From Sabellastarte sp. h YS-2021 (lineage: Eukaryota > Annelida > Polychaeta > Sabellida > Sabellidae), in assembly GCA_964017235.1 (NCBI GenBank), contig OZ024940.1, forward strand, positions 3,906,001 through 3,970,000: a stretch of 64,000 nt of DNA, in the 5' to 3' direction. A program made the position numbers and the translations under genes. The notes under the pieces are model-generated. The model was given only the letters and a program-made list of their open reading frames with translations, did not search any database and was not told the DNA's origin. How positions within the stretch are numbered: the first letter of the stretch is position 1; every line of letters begins with the position of its first letter. Positions 23,701-35,967 of the stretch are shown here, piece after piece.

Positions 23701-26700
23701 AAAAAAAAAAAAAAAAAACAATACCTGGTTTATTAAAATCATTAACAATGTGTACAAAAACTATAAATAATGCATATGGCCTTATGAAGTTAATGAAATA
23801 CATGTAGTTCTTTGGTCTAAAACAAGCCAAGCAAGTTTAAAAAACAAAACCTAATGTAACTTCCAGCCTGATAATGTTTCTCAAGATATATGCACAGATT
23901 TAACAAAATTTTACAAATATAGCCAAACTTTTCAAGAGGCTACTCAATCAGTTGACATATTATTTGACTAAAATATGTCACATTCCTTCTTATACTCATG
24001 ATATCAATCACATATTTGAATTTGTAATTGTTACACCTAGTTTATAGTATGTCTCGGCAATATTTTGAAAAGACAGTTGATGATATTACTAATTCACTAT
24101 GCAAAAGTCTCTGAGTCTGCCATTTTATTGTTAATCAACACCTCATTTTTCCTGTCATTATTTTATAGTGCCCTCGATCTGTGAGAAAGCCAAAGATGCT
24201 TTCTCAAAGGTGAAAACCCAGTTTGCAGAGCTGTCGCAAAAAGTACCAGAGAACCAATATTACAGGTAGTAATTCTGTCCTGTAGTTATCAGTGCTTCAA
24301 ATTTAGACCCATTAACAGACAGGATTTTTATTTTTATTTTTTTCGTAAAAAAAAAAATCTTTTAATCCATCAGTTTCTCTGTCTGAGAGTATTTCTCAAA
24401 AAAAAAATAAAAATAAAAAGATCTGGAATTTATTGGAATTCCTTCCAAACTCTGTTTTAAAAGTTGATTGAAATTATGGTCTTGTTTATCATCCAATGAC
24501 TTTAGTTGCAAAGTAGTGAGGGGTTATTATCATAAAATATGGAAAATTATTTTGAGCTTTTCTTCTCAGGCAAAGAAAAATAAATAAATACAATAACTTG
24601 AGTAATAAAATAGCCAGCATTCTTGCAACTGTTAAAACAATTCGGGAAAATTTTAATACCAGAAAAACATATCTGCTGTCTTGTTCTGTCAAATGTGAAC
24701 TATGTCTCTTTTTTGTTCCTGTGGAAGAATGACTTTGATATCTTACTATTGTTGAATTAGGATTTTGTCTGATATTGTGTCTCTATTGAGTCAATATGGT
24801 CTTGTATCTAGTACATGTACCTTTTGAATTGGGATTGTTCTGATTTCATTTTCCTCCTGAAATAGGTCTTTGCACCTTATCTGATATTATATTCCTGTGT
24901 TATTCTATGGAATTAGGACTTTGTGGTGTACGTTGTTCAATTTGATGAGAATTTTATTTTGACATTTTGTTTTTGTGTAGATTTCATGACCACTGGAGGT
25001 TTGTAATGCAGAGGTTTTGTTTCCTGGCGTCTCTGATTCAGTATCTGAAGCATGAGACTCTGTTGTCACGGGAACAGGCAGCTGAGATGCTAGGAGGTGA
25101 GGATTCTCAATGTAATCTAATCGGATACTTTTATAGCACCTATCACCAGCGATTGTAAAAGTCTCTTAAAGTAAGGTATTTTTCAAGGGAAAAAAAATAT
25201 GAAATAATGCTTGGGAGTTTTTTGCAAATAGACTTCTAAACAGTACTTCAGATAATATTTAGTCTTGGCAAGCGCTATGGATACAGCCTCTGGACTGGGA
25301 TGTATTTGCCACTATTTAAACATAATTCCATGGGGGTGATAAGTAAGGCTGGGACGGGTGCTAAAAACAGCCCAGAGTATCCGCACTCTGACAACTGGCC
25401 CGAATTCTAGTAAGCGCGAGATTTAGTACCTACCATCAGAAGTCTTCTGTAAACAAATGGTAACGAAACTTTTGTGAGGAAAAACGTTTTCTCTTTAACC
25501 AGAGATTATAGAATATGGAGTAAGTTATACGTTTTAAATCTAAAACCACAACTGCTATTGATATCATGTGGTAGAAATGTAGGATATTTTACACAAACGT
25601 TTTATTTCGTGGGCGATAATACAATATGCTGTGAATAATCAAGTAGTTATAACGGACTCGAGTCCTAGCAAAGACCGACTCGTCTATCGAGGCTTGAGTG
25701 ACCGTTCTCCGCCTAGTTGTAATGGAGAATTGCAAAGACTGAAGAACATAATAATAATAATAATAGTAGGATTTATATAGCGCAAAATTGATACAAATCC
25801 TCTAATGCGCTTGAGTCCAAGAAGGGAGAGTCCAGGGACAGGCATGGTTCGACATCTAAAAAGCACGTAGTGGAATTTCAGCATCAAGGTCAAACTCAGG
25901 TTTTGCTTGACAAATCTATGAATGTGTTAATACCTTTTGCATTGTCACTGAAAATTACTGAAATCTTTGGGGTTTTTTTTCAGTTAAGGTGGCCCGTCAA
26001 GATGGCTTTCATCTGGACTTGGACGACTATTTGATGGGTCTCTTACAAGTAGCCAGTGAATTGGTAAGGACAATACATAATACTGTTATGTTATAGGTGA
26101 TGAGGCAGTTTTCATTTGGTTTTGATAGAAATACCCAAAAGTCCATGCAATTTTTAAGAACCACTTTATAATAACCTCAATATTTAACGTACTTTTTCAG
26201 CAACCAAAAAAAAAACCTATAAATAAGTAAAATATGTCAAGCTATGTGTTTGTACTGGGAAGAATTGGGTTAATTAACACTTAAAATGATCTGGTAAAGA
26301 TGTTTCCCAATTAGATTACAACTTCGTGAACAATATTTTAAATATTTTCAAAATACCAAAGAGAAACCTTTAAATTTGCTAAATATCTAGCTCTGTTGGG
26401 GTTTCATGTTTTCATGACGTCAGTCACTGGCCAACCATGTGCTGGATTTTGTTCATTTTCTTGCCCCAGAGGCCATTTTGGATTTTTTTTTTTTTTTGAA
26501 AATGATATGACTACTTTACAATATCTACAGGGGGTCTGTTTTCTTGGAATGTATGTTAACATTCAATAATAAGTATATTTTCATTGCAAAAGCTTATTTA
26601 TGGCCCCGTCATACAAGACTTCCAATTCTCCAGGAATTCCAATTGTTACCAACTTTTCTAACTTTTTTTTCTTTTTTTCCATTGACCAGTATTAACCAGA

Positions 26701-27923
26701 TTAGGTTCCGGTATTAACATATCCTGTAAATCCAGTGTGTGTCACCAGTAGAATCGTGTGAATTGAAACAGGTGCAGGTATATTAGAACAAGAAACCTTC
26801 ATTTTAACTAGGGGGGAGAAATAATGCTCAGAAATGGAGTATAGTCTCATTTCATTATTTTTCAATTGACCGGTATTAACCGCCAATACTTGTTGGTTCT
26901 TTGTCAACCTTGTTTATAGTGCCTAAATCTCCACTACAAAGTAGGCTCGAAGTCTAAACACACAAGTAAGTATTCATAATTCACTGCACTGTAAACTCTA
27001 GTGTTGGGAGATCGCCGTGATTTTAGGGGTTGATGTTTGAATCGGAAAAACGTGAACAAAGATCAAGGAGTCAGTAGTGTGAACCAGACCCCCCCCCCCT
27101 CCCCCCCCCCCAAAAAAAAAAAATAATAATAATAATAATATTCAATAAAAACCAGGAAAATGGTTACAAATTATCACAAATATAACCAAAATATAACCTA
27201 AAAGTTTTTTTTTTTACAAACTTGTACCTCACTCCATGTTTTCTGTATCCTTGTTTGTGATTGGCTGATTTTATAATCACTGTGACATCAGTGAGAAAAC
27301 AGGTGTTTTCTGTTTACTTTTTTTTTTTTTTTTTTTTTTTTGCATCTATGGATACTTTTGTGATTTTAGCTTGTGAATCATTCAGATTTTTACAAAATAT
27401 TATTCCAGTTAGCGGTTTTTTGTCATCAAAAGGCTACAAAGAAATAAGTTTAGCAAATATCGGTTGTACTTAAATGTTACCTATCACTGATCGACAATGA
27501 GGCAGCGAGTGATAATACCAAAGTTTGCAAACTAGTAAATTCTATCTGAAAATGACCTCTAGGCACCATCTGAATATTTTATTTTAAAAGGGAATTTTAC
27601 ATGTGACAGAGCTTTACTTCAAGGAGTTTGACTATAGGTGTATCATTTGTTCCATTTGGTAGGTCTCATTTTCTTTTGTTTTCCAGTCCAGATTAGCTGT
27701 AAATGCAGTCACGTCTGGGGATTTCGGGCGGCCAGTAAGAATCGCCCAGTTTGTCGGCGAGTTGGACTCGGGATTCCGACTGCTCAATCTTAAAAACGAC
27801 TCGCTCAGAAAGAGATTCGACGGCCTCAAGTACGACCTGAAAAAAGTGGAGGAAGTGGTGTACGATGTGACCATACGTGGACTCAAACCCAAGACAGAGG
27901 GGATGCAGGTAGACCAATCATAG
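20762..27923 (+). CDS. TSN: Translin
   Basis: Coding exons: 20762-20836, 22999-23092, 24169-24265, 24981-25096, 25984-26063 and 27687-27923 (TAG). They give about 232 residues, close to vertebrate translin (228). Translin is an all-helical nucleic-acid-binding protein. With TRAX it forms the C3PO complex, which cleaves RNA (small-RNA passenger strands, tRNA processing); translin itself forms octameric rings. Recognisable blocks are the start EIFSAFQSYIDKEQDIRE, the LEQTAREIL helix, the basic RNA-contact segment RFHDHWRFVMQRF, FHLDLDDYLMGLLQVASEL, VTSGDFGRPV matching the reported GTP-binding region, and the signature GFRLLNLKNDSLRKRFDGLK followed by KKVEEVVYDVTIRG. The C-terminal tail (KPKTEGMQVDQS) differs from vertebrates. 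All splice phases agree. Intron 1 is about 2.2 kb and contains nested repeats. The start is the only in-frame ATG before the conserved N-terminus. Confidence 0.96.
21253..22555. mobile_element. Outer foldback element interrupted by a second foldback element
   Basis: The left end GGGCCCGTATTCACGAAAGG and right end CCTTTCGTGAATACCGGCCC are complementary. The segment 22140-22440 (TAGTGGGCTTAAATTTGTAA, GGCCGCCAT, ACCACTGTGGTTATTTGATA) is closely matched in the element at 39591-40126, showing a shared core. The inner element occupies 21282-21999. It lies in translin intron 1. Confidence 0.85.
21282..21999. mobile_element. Inner foldback element, about 720 bp
   Basis: Ends are GGGGCCGGTTTCATGAAAG and its complement CTTTTCATGAAACCGGCCCC. 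Subterminal runs of GAGACT/AGTCTC and CTCAGCTGAG-like steps pair with each other. The surrounding outer-element sequence resumes on both sides, so this insertion is the younger event. Confidence 0.85.
22802..22900. repeat. 99-bp hairpin with 15-16 bp perfect arms
   Basis: AGAGGCAGATCTAGGG at the left and its complement CCTAGATCTGCCTCT at the right enclose a G-rich then C-rich loop. It lies about 100 bases before translin exon 2. Confidence 0.8.
25344..25714 (-). mobile_element. hAT-like MITE, about 370 bp
   Basis: Matches the element at 57654-58035 in the opposite orientation: GGCTGGGACGGGTGC at one end, AGTACCTACCATCAGAAGTC, AAACAAATGGTAACGAAACT, and a terminal GACCGTTCTCCGCCTA. No transposase is present. 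The 8-bp flanks (GTGATAAG and GTTGTAAT) match only in part, consistent with an older insertion in a translin intron. Confidence 0.72.
25742..25880 (-). mobile_element. 3' part of a SINE ending in an ATT microsatellite
   Basis: Read on the minus strand, AAGCGCATTAGAGGATTTG and GCGCTATATAAATCC run into (ATT)n. This resembles the tail of the element at 40212-40540. The head is not recognisable. Confidence 0.5.
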
Positions 27924-29004
27924 ACACACTGGAGGGCATGGGAAAATGCTTGTTTTTAAGGCGTGTACGCGTCAAACCAGTACTAAGTAAGTCGATGTGA
28001 AAGGACTCAAAAATAGGGGGGAGGGAAGATGATCTATCGTGTCCATACAGAACTACAATGATTTAATGATTGAAGACCTTATGTAATGATTTTTAATTTT
28101 AAAGAAATTGTCCCATATTTTATTCGATCATTAGGTATGGTCGTCATAGAGCTCCAAATGCTTTTGTGCCTGAGGCAACAGTCACAGCAAACCTAGTACA
28201 CTGCCGAAAGGTTCCACATTGCTTGTGTTTAGTGCACAAATCTAAAAAGCACTTTAGTGACAGATAGTTGCTCCTCTGTTTTGTGTGAAATTAAGGCTTG
28301 TACCAAGATACAAAGCTAAGCAGTAGGTCTGTTTATATCTGATCTTTTTTTTCTTCACTCCCTTATGGCCCTATCACCTTAGACTGTATGTTTGCTGAAG
28401 ATTGAGCACTTTAAAAGTACTCCTTATATTTCATTGGAAGCCTTTAACTCAGTAACTAGGCACAATACTCAGTCAACACTTTTAGACCAAGACACCCTCA
28501 TGGATTTGATAGCCTTCACAACAGTGAGTCCCTATGCCAGCTGAAGTGAAGCATGAGAATTGAAAAGCATCAGAAAAGTCTCATTTGGCTTCACTTCCAG
28601 TTCTTGGAAGGCTTCTGTGAAAATTTCATATTTTTAATGGCACTTTAATAGGGGGGTAAATTGTTTGGCTGTGTGGATATTCATATTGAACGTAAAAATA
28701 TTTCAATGGATAAATATGGTAATTGGAAATGTTTTTTTGGTCACTTAATGTTCAGCTTAACCAAGTCAAACCATGTGGGTCGTGTGGGTTCATTGTACTT
28801 CTGTGATTTGTGGGGCTGAAATGGTGAGCTTATTGCCAGGTAGCCGCTTGATTTAGCCATCAACTAACCGGTTAAAAGTGTTTCTGTTGTATAGTATCTG
28901 GGTATGATGATGGTGTTTCATTAATGTAAACATTGGAAACAAAATGGCAGATATTGAGGTGCTATTAAGTTAGAAAATTCACACAGATTATTGTATAATC
29001 TGCA

Positions 29005-29010
29005 AATAAA
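29005..29010 (+). promoter_or_regulatory. Candidate polyadenylation signal of translin
   Basis: First clear AATAAA downstream of the translin stop, about 1.08 kb after it. No T/G-rich downstream element was tested. Confidence 0.3.
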
Positions 29011-29383
29011 CATCATATTCTATTTCTTTAGTGTAATGTACAGATAAAACAGCAAAAAAAAGAGTTAAATTGGCACCAGTTTAGGTTGCGACTTTAAATG
29101 TAAAGAAATGTAATGATCGTATAAAGTACAGTAAAATCGCATATTAGGCGATATACATATGGCTTGTTTGAATGGAGTGAATGTAATTGGAAGTGATATT
29201 TTTGTTCTAGTCTCTGGAGTTAAAAGAGTAATAACTAGTGTTATGAATTCTCATTTTTAAGGAACTTCACAGTTTTTGGAAACAATTTGTAAAGACACAA
29301 ACAATTTGTACAATAAAAGTAAACTGGAAAGTACAAGATTGTATTTTTGGAATACCATGACGAGGATGGACATACCTTTCCCA

Positions 29384-29783
29384 GGGGTTGGATTCACAAT
29401 CTTCTTTAACAAAACTGGGTTGGTTTTTAGTCTCCAATCTAATGTACTTTTTGTCCCAGCCGAGATTTCACAGTTACAGTTTCACAAAATAAATACGAAC
29501 TGAGACAAACCCTGACTGCAACAGCATAATTCAACTGATGATATTACTGTTTTGTGTTTTTAACGAAGTCATTCACAGAAAGTGAGAAATAAAACTGAAG
29601 TCATCCTCTAAGCATTCTTGGATTCTGGATAGTAATTAAGTCATAATTGAGTGTGAGACCTTATTGTGAATGGTGACTGAGGGATGGAAACATCTAGTCC
29701 CTCGTGAATCTTGGATTTATGAAAAAAGAACTTTGATCTGAGACTTAAAACATCTGAGATCTGAGACTTATGAATTCAGCTCC
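29384..29783. mobile_element. Degenerate foldback element
   Basis: The left end GGGGTTGGATTCACAA and right end TTATGAATTCAGCTCC are imperfect inverted ends, with subterminal ATCTGAGACTTA steps like those of 19324-19983. The interior has diverged. Confidence 0.5.
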
Positions 29784-29835
29784 TGAATGATCTCAAAAAT
29801 CTACAATAAAACATCCGTTGTCAGTTCTGTATTAA

Positions 29836-30063
29836 ATGGGGGGCATGGTTACACAGTGGTAACTCACTCGCCTCCCACGCTTGAGGTCGGTGTTTCAAAC
29901 CCTGAACCCTATGTGAGAAAGATAGTAGTTTCTTACCAATGGTTGACAGTTTACAGTACAGAACCTTGACCAACTGTATGTACTAGTTTCCTCTTCCCAG
30001 AAAACTATGCATTGTGATATGACCTATACAGTGTTTGAAGCAACGTTAAAACCCCAATAAATA
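29836..30063 (+). mobile_element. tRNA-derived SINE, family A, with target duplication
   Basis: Head GGGGGGCATGGTTACACAGT, B-box-like GGTGTTTCAAACC and the standard body end in AACCCCAATAAATA. It is flanked by CTGTATTAA at 29827-29835 and 30064-30072. Confidence 0.88.
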
Positions 30064-30093
30064 CTGTATTAACTGAATATTAAGAGGTGGACC

Positions 30094-30270
30094 AGTGCCA
30101 TACAATATACTTGAATTGCACCTCTGAAGTTGTTGGTTTAAATTCCTGGCCTGGAAAAAACTTGCTGCTGTCCATTAATGAGAAAGCTGGTAGTTGCTTG
30201 CTTATATGTCTGGTAGTTTACTCAAGCAGAATCTTTACTAACTAATATGTGCTGCCATTCTGCCGTTTAT
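30094..30270 (+). mobile_element. Diverged SINE family A copy
   Basis: AGAAAGCTGGTAGTTGCTTG and the following GTAGTTTACTCAAGCAGAAT align with the family A body. The head has diverged. It lies directly beside the better-preserved copy. Confidence 0.55.
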
Positions 30271-30899
30271 CCATCCTTTTTTGAAGTCCAGACAAATTTG
30301 CAGTTCATTGTGTGCCATGGAATTTCGAATGTCCAATGAAGTCTATGCTGGTTGGATTAAAAAACATCCAAGTCCAACATCCAACAGGATCCAAGTTGGA
30401 GGGGCTTTGGTTGCCGTGTGCCTAGTAATCAAGGCTGACGAGTGCTCCTTTGGTTGTCCTCTCAGTGGTTGCAGCTTTGAATTCAGGCTCTGGACAATAT
30501 GTGCAAAATACAGATTGGATGTCCTGGTGTCACCCCAGTTGACAAAAGTGTACCTGAAACAAAACTCCGACTCTCACCCCCTGGCAACATGTGGCAGGCA
30601 AAAATGATCCAAAGGGCCTGACTGAGTTTTTAGCAGCATGTGTTTTATAGCTTCCATCAGTCACCAACTAGTGTGCATGACTTTATTTTGTGCTTTTAAC
30701 TACACATCTTGACATGACCTACACAGTATGTTGAAAGTGAACCCAAGTCAAAGTGAAAAGCTATCACAAGAGAAACACACTTCCTTTACTGTGTGCAGTA
30801 AGAAGCATGTATAATGGCTGTTAAATACAGGTATATATTTGTACAACTGCTTTCATCAGAGAATTAAACCATCACACTCAAAGATAGTGGTGACCTGAA

Positions 30900-31070
30900 G
30901 TACCCATATATACTACAGAGATCTGAGATTACTGTTTAAATTCTGGCCCAACCTCAAGTGGAAAAGCTGGTATTTGTTTGCTGTTAGTTGGTAGTTTATG
31001 GTACAGAACCCTGACTGTACTGGATGTACTGGTTCCCTCCGCCCTTCTAACTATACCCAAACATGTCCTC
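30900..31070 (+). mobile_element. Diverged SINE family A copy
   Basis: TGGCCCAACCTCAAGTGGAA, AAGCTGGTATTTGTTTGCTG and GTACTGGTTCCCTCCGCCC follow the family A order. The 3' tail is lost. Confidence 0.6.
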
Positions 31071-34000
31071 AATACAAATAACATACTTATATAGGGGTTA
31101 AAAAAGAGAAAATTTATATATTGGAATAGGCTATACACATTTTGTCACATATTGCCACAACCTGGATCCAAACCCATAACCCTGTAGACGAGAAAAAAAC
31201 AATAGCCAGTCAAACTTATTCACCACTGGGTCATTTAAGACTTGAGTATTTTTTTAATCTGACCAGTACTTCACTGTTTAAATCAGGTGTAATACTGTAA
31301 CTTTGACTGAATCTCACCAACAGGAATTTTAAAACTGTAGTGGATTCAGCATTTCTTGCCACACATGATCAATTGAGGGCAAAGTCAATCGTTTACTCAA
31401 AAAAGTAATGCCTCAAATGTTCTTGCAAATTGCAAAAGACCCTGTAAAAAGATTTATGGAACCAATTTCCCCATAATACCATAAGATTAAAATTGTGGGT
31501 TTGCAATGAATTTTATAGGTTCCTGTGAGCTCATAAACTAACATAAAGACATGGAAGTAGATCTTGAAATACTGCTGCTTAATATGCATAAAAGTAGTTT
31601 CTGGCCCTTCACTATCAATGGATCAACATACTGGTGTAGACAGACTGATAAAATTGTCTCATATATTTAATTATGAAACAATATAGTAAGTATAAATAAC
31701 TTGAAATTACTAAATTTTGATTCAAATAACAACGAGGGCTTGTAAAACTTTTCCATTTATAGTTAATTTTGAATTTATCCGGTCAAATTGGGTCTTAGTG
31801 TTAACCGATTTTGCTTGCTCTGGTCAAAATCTCTTTCGGTGGAAGAGCAGACGATATTGGGAAAATCCCGGAAGTTCTATCTGTCAAAAAAAAAATCAGA
31901 AATGGAAATTTTATAATATTCCGTATACACAAACATTTCAACCCCAAAGCAGTTGTGAATAAAGCAGGGAGCTTCTAATGAAAGGTTACTGACAGTCAAT
32001 TTATTGTCAGAATCAGTATTATGGATAAACCAGGTCTGTGGATCTTTTATTTATTTTGATCCGGATTTTTCCCATCGCCGGATAGGATTTGTGCCCGCAA
32101 CGCGCGGCATTCTCCGACGATGTTCTGTGTATTGTTGCATACATTATGTATCCCACGACATTCAGTAACAGATACGTACCATCGACAGGGTGTTTGGGTA
32201 TGTTTATGTGGTATAGGTGTCAATTTATTGTGATCACAATTGGGAATCTGGTCATCTTGGCCCATTTGAAAGTCAACCACAACAGACTTCCCCCCTCCCC
32301 CTTGTAAACTCTGTTTTTAAGGTAGCTGGGTTAAAAGTTTCGTGTAAATCACTTGATCTTTAAGCAGACTTCTATGTATAAAAGATTGTTAGGAAACCCC
32401 ACAGAATACCATGCATAAGCTGATGTTTGTATGCATACATGAATATTAATTAAGTTATTTCCATAACCTATATGTAGTGGGCTGACTTTGAAATGGGCTT
32501 GATGTAAAATGGGGCTGAGATGTCCATAAAACTCTGAATTGCACATGGTTAACTTGGCTGTAACTTGATAAGATAAATTTATTTCAGTTCTCTACAAATC
32601 ATTATGATATTAACAGAGTACAAACAGAAAACAATACAATGAATACAAGTCACATTATAATTACAGAAAGTGGATAATAAAAAATAAATTGCCACCAAAC
32701 TGACCAAAATAAATGAACATCAAAAGGCTTTGCAGATTTCGGGTTTTTACTGGAATATGAATATAGGTAGCAGTAACTGGTATCTGGCAATAATTGATAG
32801 AGATATGCCATGAAGACCACCATGTTTAGTAGTCAGCAATGTTGCTTGAATTTTTGTCTTAATAATGAAAAATATTATCTAAGTTTGTTAACAGAACTTA
32901 AAAGTGTTATTATTACCCACATTGTGGGTGGTCGAAGGTAGAGATTATCAGTACTACTCGGGTCAATAAATTTTGTCACTGAGTGAATTTCATCACTAGC
33001 ATTCTATAAATTGCTCTCCATTGTGACAATATTTTTATATTGCTCTGACCTGAAATTTTAAAGGACATATGGTGAACTTCAGTGTCAAACTTCATTATGT
33101 ACTTTTCTATTTCCTTGCCAAGAAATGGTCCACTATTCCTCCGTCTATTTCTGATTGTAAAGGAACAATTGCTAAGGTTAGTGTGAAACCTATTTCTGAA
33201 GTATTTCAGTAATTGTTTAAGTCGATCGATTTCTACTACTGTTAAACAGTAGCTTTTTGTCTAAATGTAGAAGATTGGTGATGGAAAACTAAATTGTTCA
33301 AAGTTTGCATTTATATAATATACCTCATTAACATTTATCACCATTTTATATTGACATTATTGTGAGCTTGTTTCCTTAGAAATACCCATTGTCCTTGTAT
33401 GTACATAAATTTAACTGACTGGATTAAATGGTTGTAATGAAAGGTATGCAGTGTTAATATCTTTGGAAAAATTATTCCTGGCTGGGCCAACTGCTTGCAA
33501 AAGTTACTGGACTAAGTCCAGTGGACTTAATGATAAATATCTGTATTCATTGCCACAGCTCTATATGCCAGTAAACTAGAGTCAAGGTAACCGTGTCTAA
33601 AAATCCTGTTGCTTTTCAGCAACTGATTTGTATTCACAGGTATAAGTGGTTAATTTTTCTATGAAAAAGACCATTTTAGATTTTTTATTTTAATGGTTTA
33701 TACTATAGTACAACTCAGAGGCTCTAGAAGTTCAGCCCTATTTGAAAAAATTGGCACCTAGTTCTTACAGACTTGTCATCTTGATACAGAAAAAGACAAC
33801 AGAAACAGGCTACATGTATAGCTGTAATCCATTGATTGTAAATCTGTATTTCAGGCTTGCCTTAAGACTTGAAGTAATATAGGTGCTAAAATACAATTGT
33901 AACAATTAAAAAAACTTTGTCCAAGTAAAGAAACTCAATTATGAGAGATTTATTATGTTGCTGTGTGATACTAGTTAAGGGCTGGTGAAAGGCTATGTAA

Positions 34001-34596
34001 TAGTTCTGTTTGACAACAAGGAAGTCGTAGTTAATCCCCTGGCCTCATTTAATTGAAGTATTTATCCCTCTTTGGGGCTCTCTGGGGCTCACTCTTGTAG
34101 GGATCACATTTTTCTTGTCTCCAGACATTTACAAATTGTGGTCTACTGTAGTGAACTAAATGTATTTATGGTGACTTTGCTGCATGCCTATGAAGATTGA
34201 AACAAATTGGCCTTGCTTTTCAGATACTGAATAGCTGTTGTAAAACAGTTATAAATATAACCATCCAGATAAAAGGTTCCTAGAGGTTCCTCAATATTAC
34301 CCATCTGTACATAAACCACAGTTTTGGTTTTGATGCTTTTTCAGTTTAGAATGATTTACCTGATGATGTTCGTTCTGCCCCAACTCTTGCTTGTTTCAGA
34401 AAAAAGCTAAAATCTTATGTCTTTGATAAAAGCTTTTGCACCTTAGCATATCAACTATTCAGTGTCCCCTTGGTATGTACCTGGCTCTGTCTATGGAATG
34501 GTGGTTACTGAATTGGACCTCTTGTTGCCCTTAGAGTCTGCCTTAAACTAAATTTTTTAAGGGCACAGTTGTCCACAGCAGACGAAACAAGGGCAA

Positions 34597-34829
34597 AAGG
34601 GGTTTCGGTCTACTAGCGTGAGCTGCAAAGCCATCAGAGACACGAGTTGTGCACTGAAGCGGTCACCCATCCCAGTACTAACATAGCCCATTGCTGCTTA
34701 ACTTCAGTGATGAGACAGATACTCATCACGCTATGCCACAGTTCATGAAAGTCTGGAGACAAAAAAAAAAAAATGGAAAAAAAGTGATCTCTAGAAGCAC
34801 AAGCCTCGTTAGAGCTCGTACTTAAAAAA
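34597..34829 (-). mobile_element. 5S rRNA-derived SINE-like element
   Basis: On the minus strand this contains GAAGTTAAGCAGCAATGGGC followed by TTAGTACTGGGATGGGTGAC and CGC. This matches the 3' promoter half of animal 5S rRNA (GAAGCTAAGCAG, GGGCCTGGTTAGTACTTGG, ATGGGAGACCGC). The 5' half of 5S is replaced. The unit ends in a sequence read on the plus strand as GGGGTTTCGGTCTACTAGCG. An A-rich insert separates the head here. Confidence 0.78.
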
Positions 34830-35713
34830 TGACACATTCATCTTAGATGTGAGTGGCCAATATAAAGAATTCTATCTAAATGGAAACAGCACAATTAGTG
34901 GGTTTTTTTTTGAGTCAGTTATATATAGCAGGAAGGAGAATCTATCAGTTATTCTGTGTGAAATGTGTTTGGTTTTTTTGTGGGGTTTTTTTTTCAGGGA
35001 AACTACACATACACATTAGATGTACATAAGCATATATTACATAAACATATATTACTGCTTGTAAGTTGCAGGACTATTTATGATAGAATTTCCTGTGATA
35101 GTGAGTAGCTATGGATTGGCTTAACAAATCAATGTCCGTGAAGTAGCTACAGATTTCATAGTTTGAAGATATGTTTTTAAATTTGGCACAATGTGGTGTC
35201 TTAGCAGAAAAGTTTGAACGGACCTAAATGTAACCACAGAAAGAATTACCAAAAACTGATAAGGAAGACTCTGATTGAAAAGGTGATCGTAATGTTTCAC
35301 AACATATTTTACCTTGGATACCAGAATCTTACAGGTAATAAAATGCATCTGATTCAAATTTTTGTTTTTGCAAAGGGTTTTTGAATATTGCTGCCACTAC
35401 TGGTGAACTAATAATGACCATTTTGCATTTGCCGTACAAGTTTTGATAAAATGGAAGGTTTGTTGCCTCCAGGTTAATACAATTTTTTTTTAACTTTAGA
35501 AAAATGAAAACAGATTTATAGCTAGCATTGTAACTTGTACTGTAGTATGCATGTCCTACAGTTGCAATGTTTATTACTGATAATATCATGTGTAGGCTTC
35601 CTCAGGATTCTGGTGTAAATAAAAAGTCTTATTTATGGTTATAGGCAGTGAGTTTCTTGGAGATCTGATAAGTATTCATAGAATTGTACCGCTAGGACTT
35701 GAATTATATATAT

Positions 35714-35731
35714 ATTTCCCCCGGGGGAAAT
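35714..35731. repeat. Perfect 18-bp palindrome
   Basis: ATTTCCCCCGGGGGAAAT sits in a TA-rich stretch shortly upstream of the possible terminal exon at 35758. Confidence 0.85.
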
Positions 35732-35757
35732 AATTTATAAGTGTTACACACCCAGAA

Positions 35758-35967
35758 GTGATCACAATTGCTGGAAATTGTAATGGCATGTTCACACTTA
35801 ACCAGAGAAGCATAGTGGCATGTTCACACTTACCCGGAGAAACAGGGTTAGACAGCTTACACCAAGTGATACAGGAAACTGAAGAAATATGTCCACAAGA
35901 TGTTTTAAATTTACCTTTAACTTACGATGCCATGATGGAAACACAGATCGATCTAGTTCAAGCATGA
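35758..35967 (+). CDS. Possible terminal exon of an unidentified gene (weak)
   Basis: A frame of about 70 codons whose second half has protein-like composition (GLDSLHQVIQETEEICPQDV, then LNLPLTYDAMMETQIDLVQA) before a TGA. An AATAAA follows about 210 bases later, at about 36179. The first part includes a direct repeat of CATGTTCACACTTA. I recognise no domain, and no upstream exon was found. It could equally be chance. Confidence 0.2.
   Translation: MITIAGNCNGMFTLNQRSIVACSHLPGETGLDSLHQVIQETEEICPQDVLNLPLTYDAMMETQIDLVQA

Noticed and set aside
30281-30607. 108-codon plus-strand frame
   Set aside because: No recognisable domain, no good splice sites, adjacent to degraded SINE sequence, and composition not protein-like.
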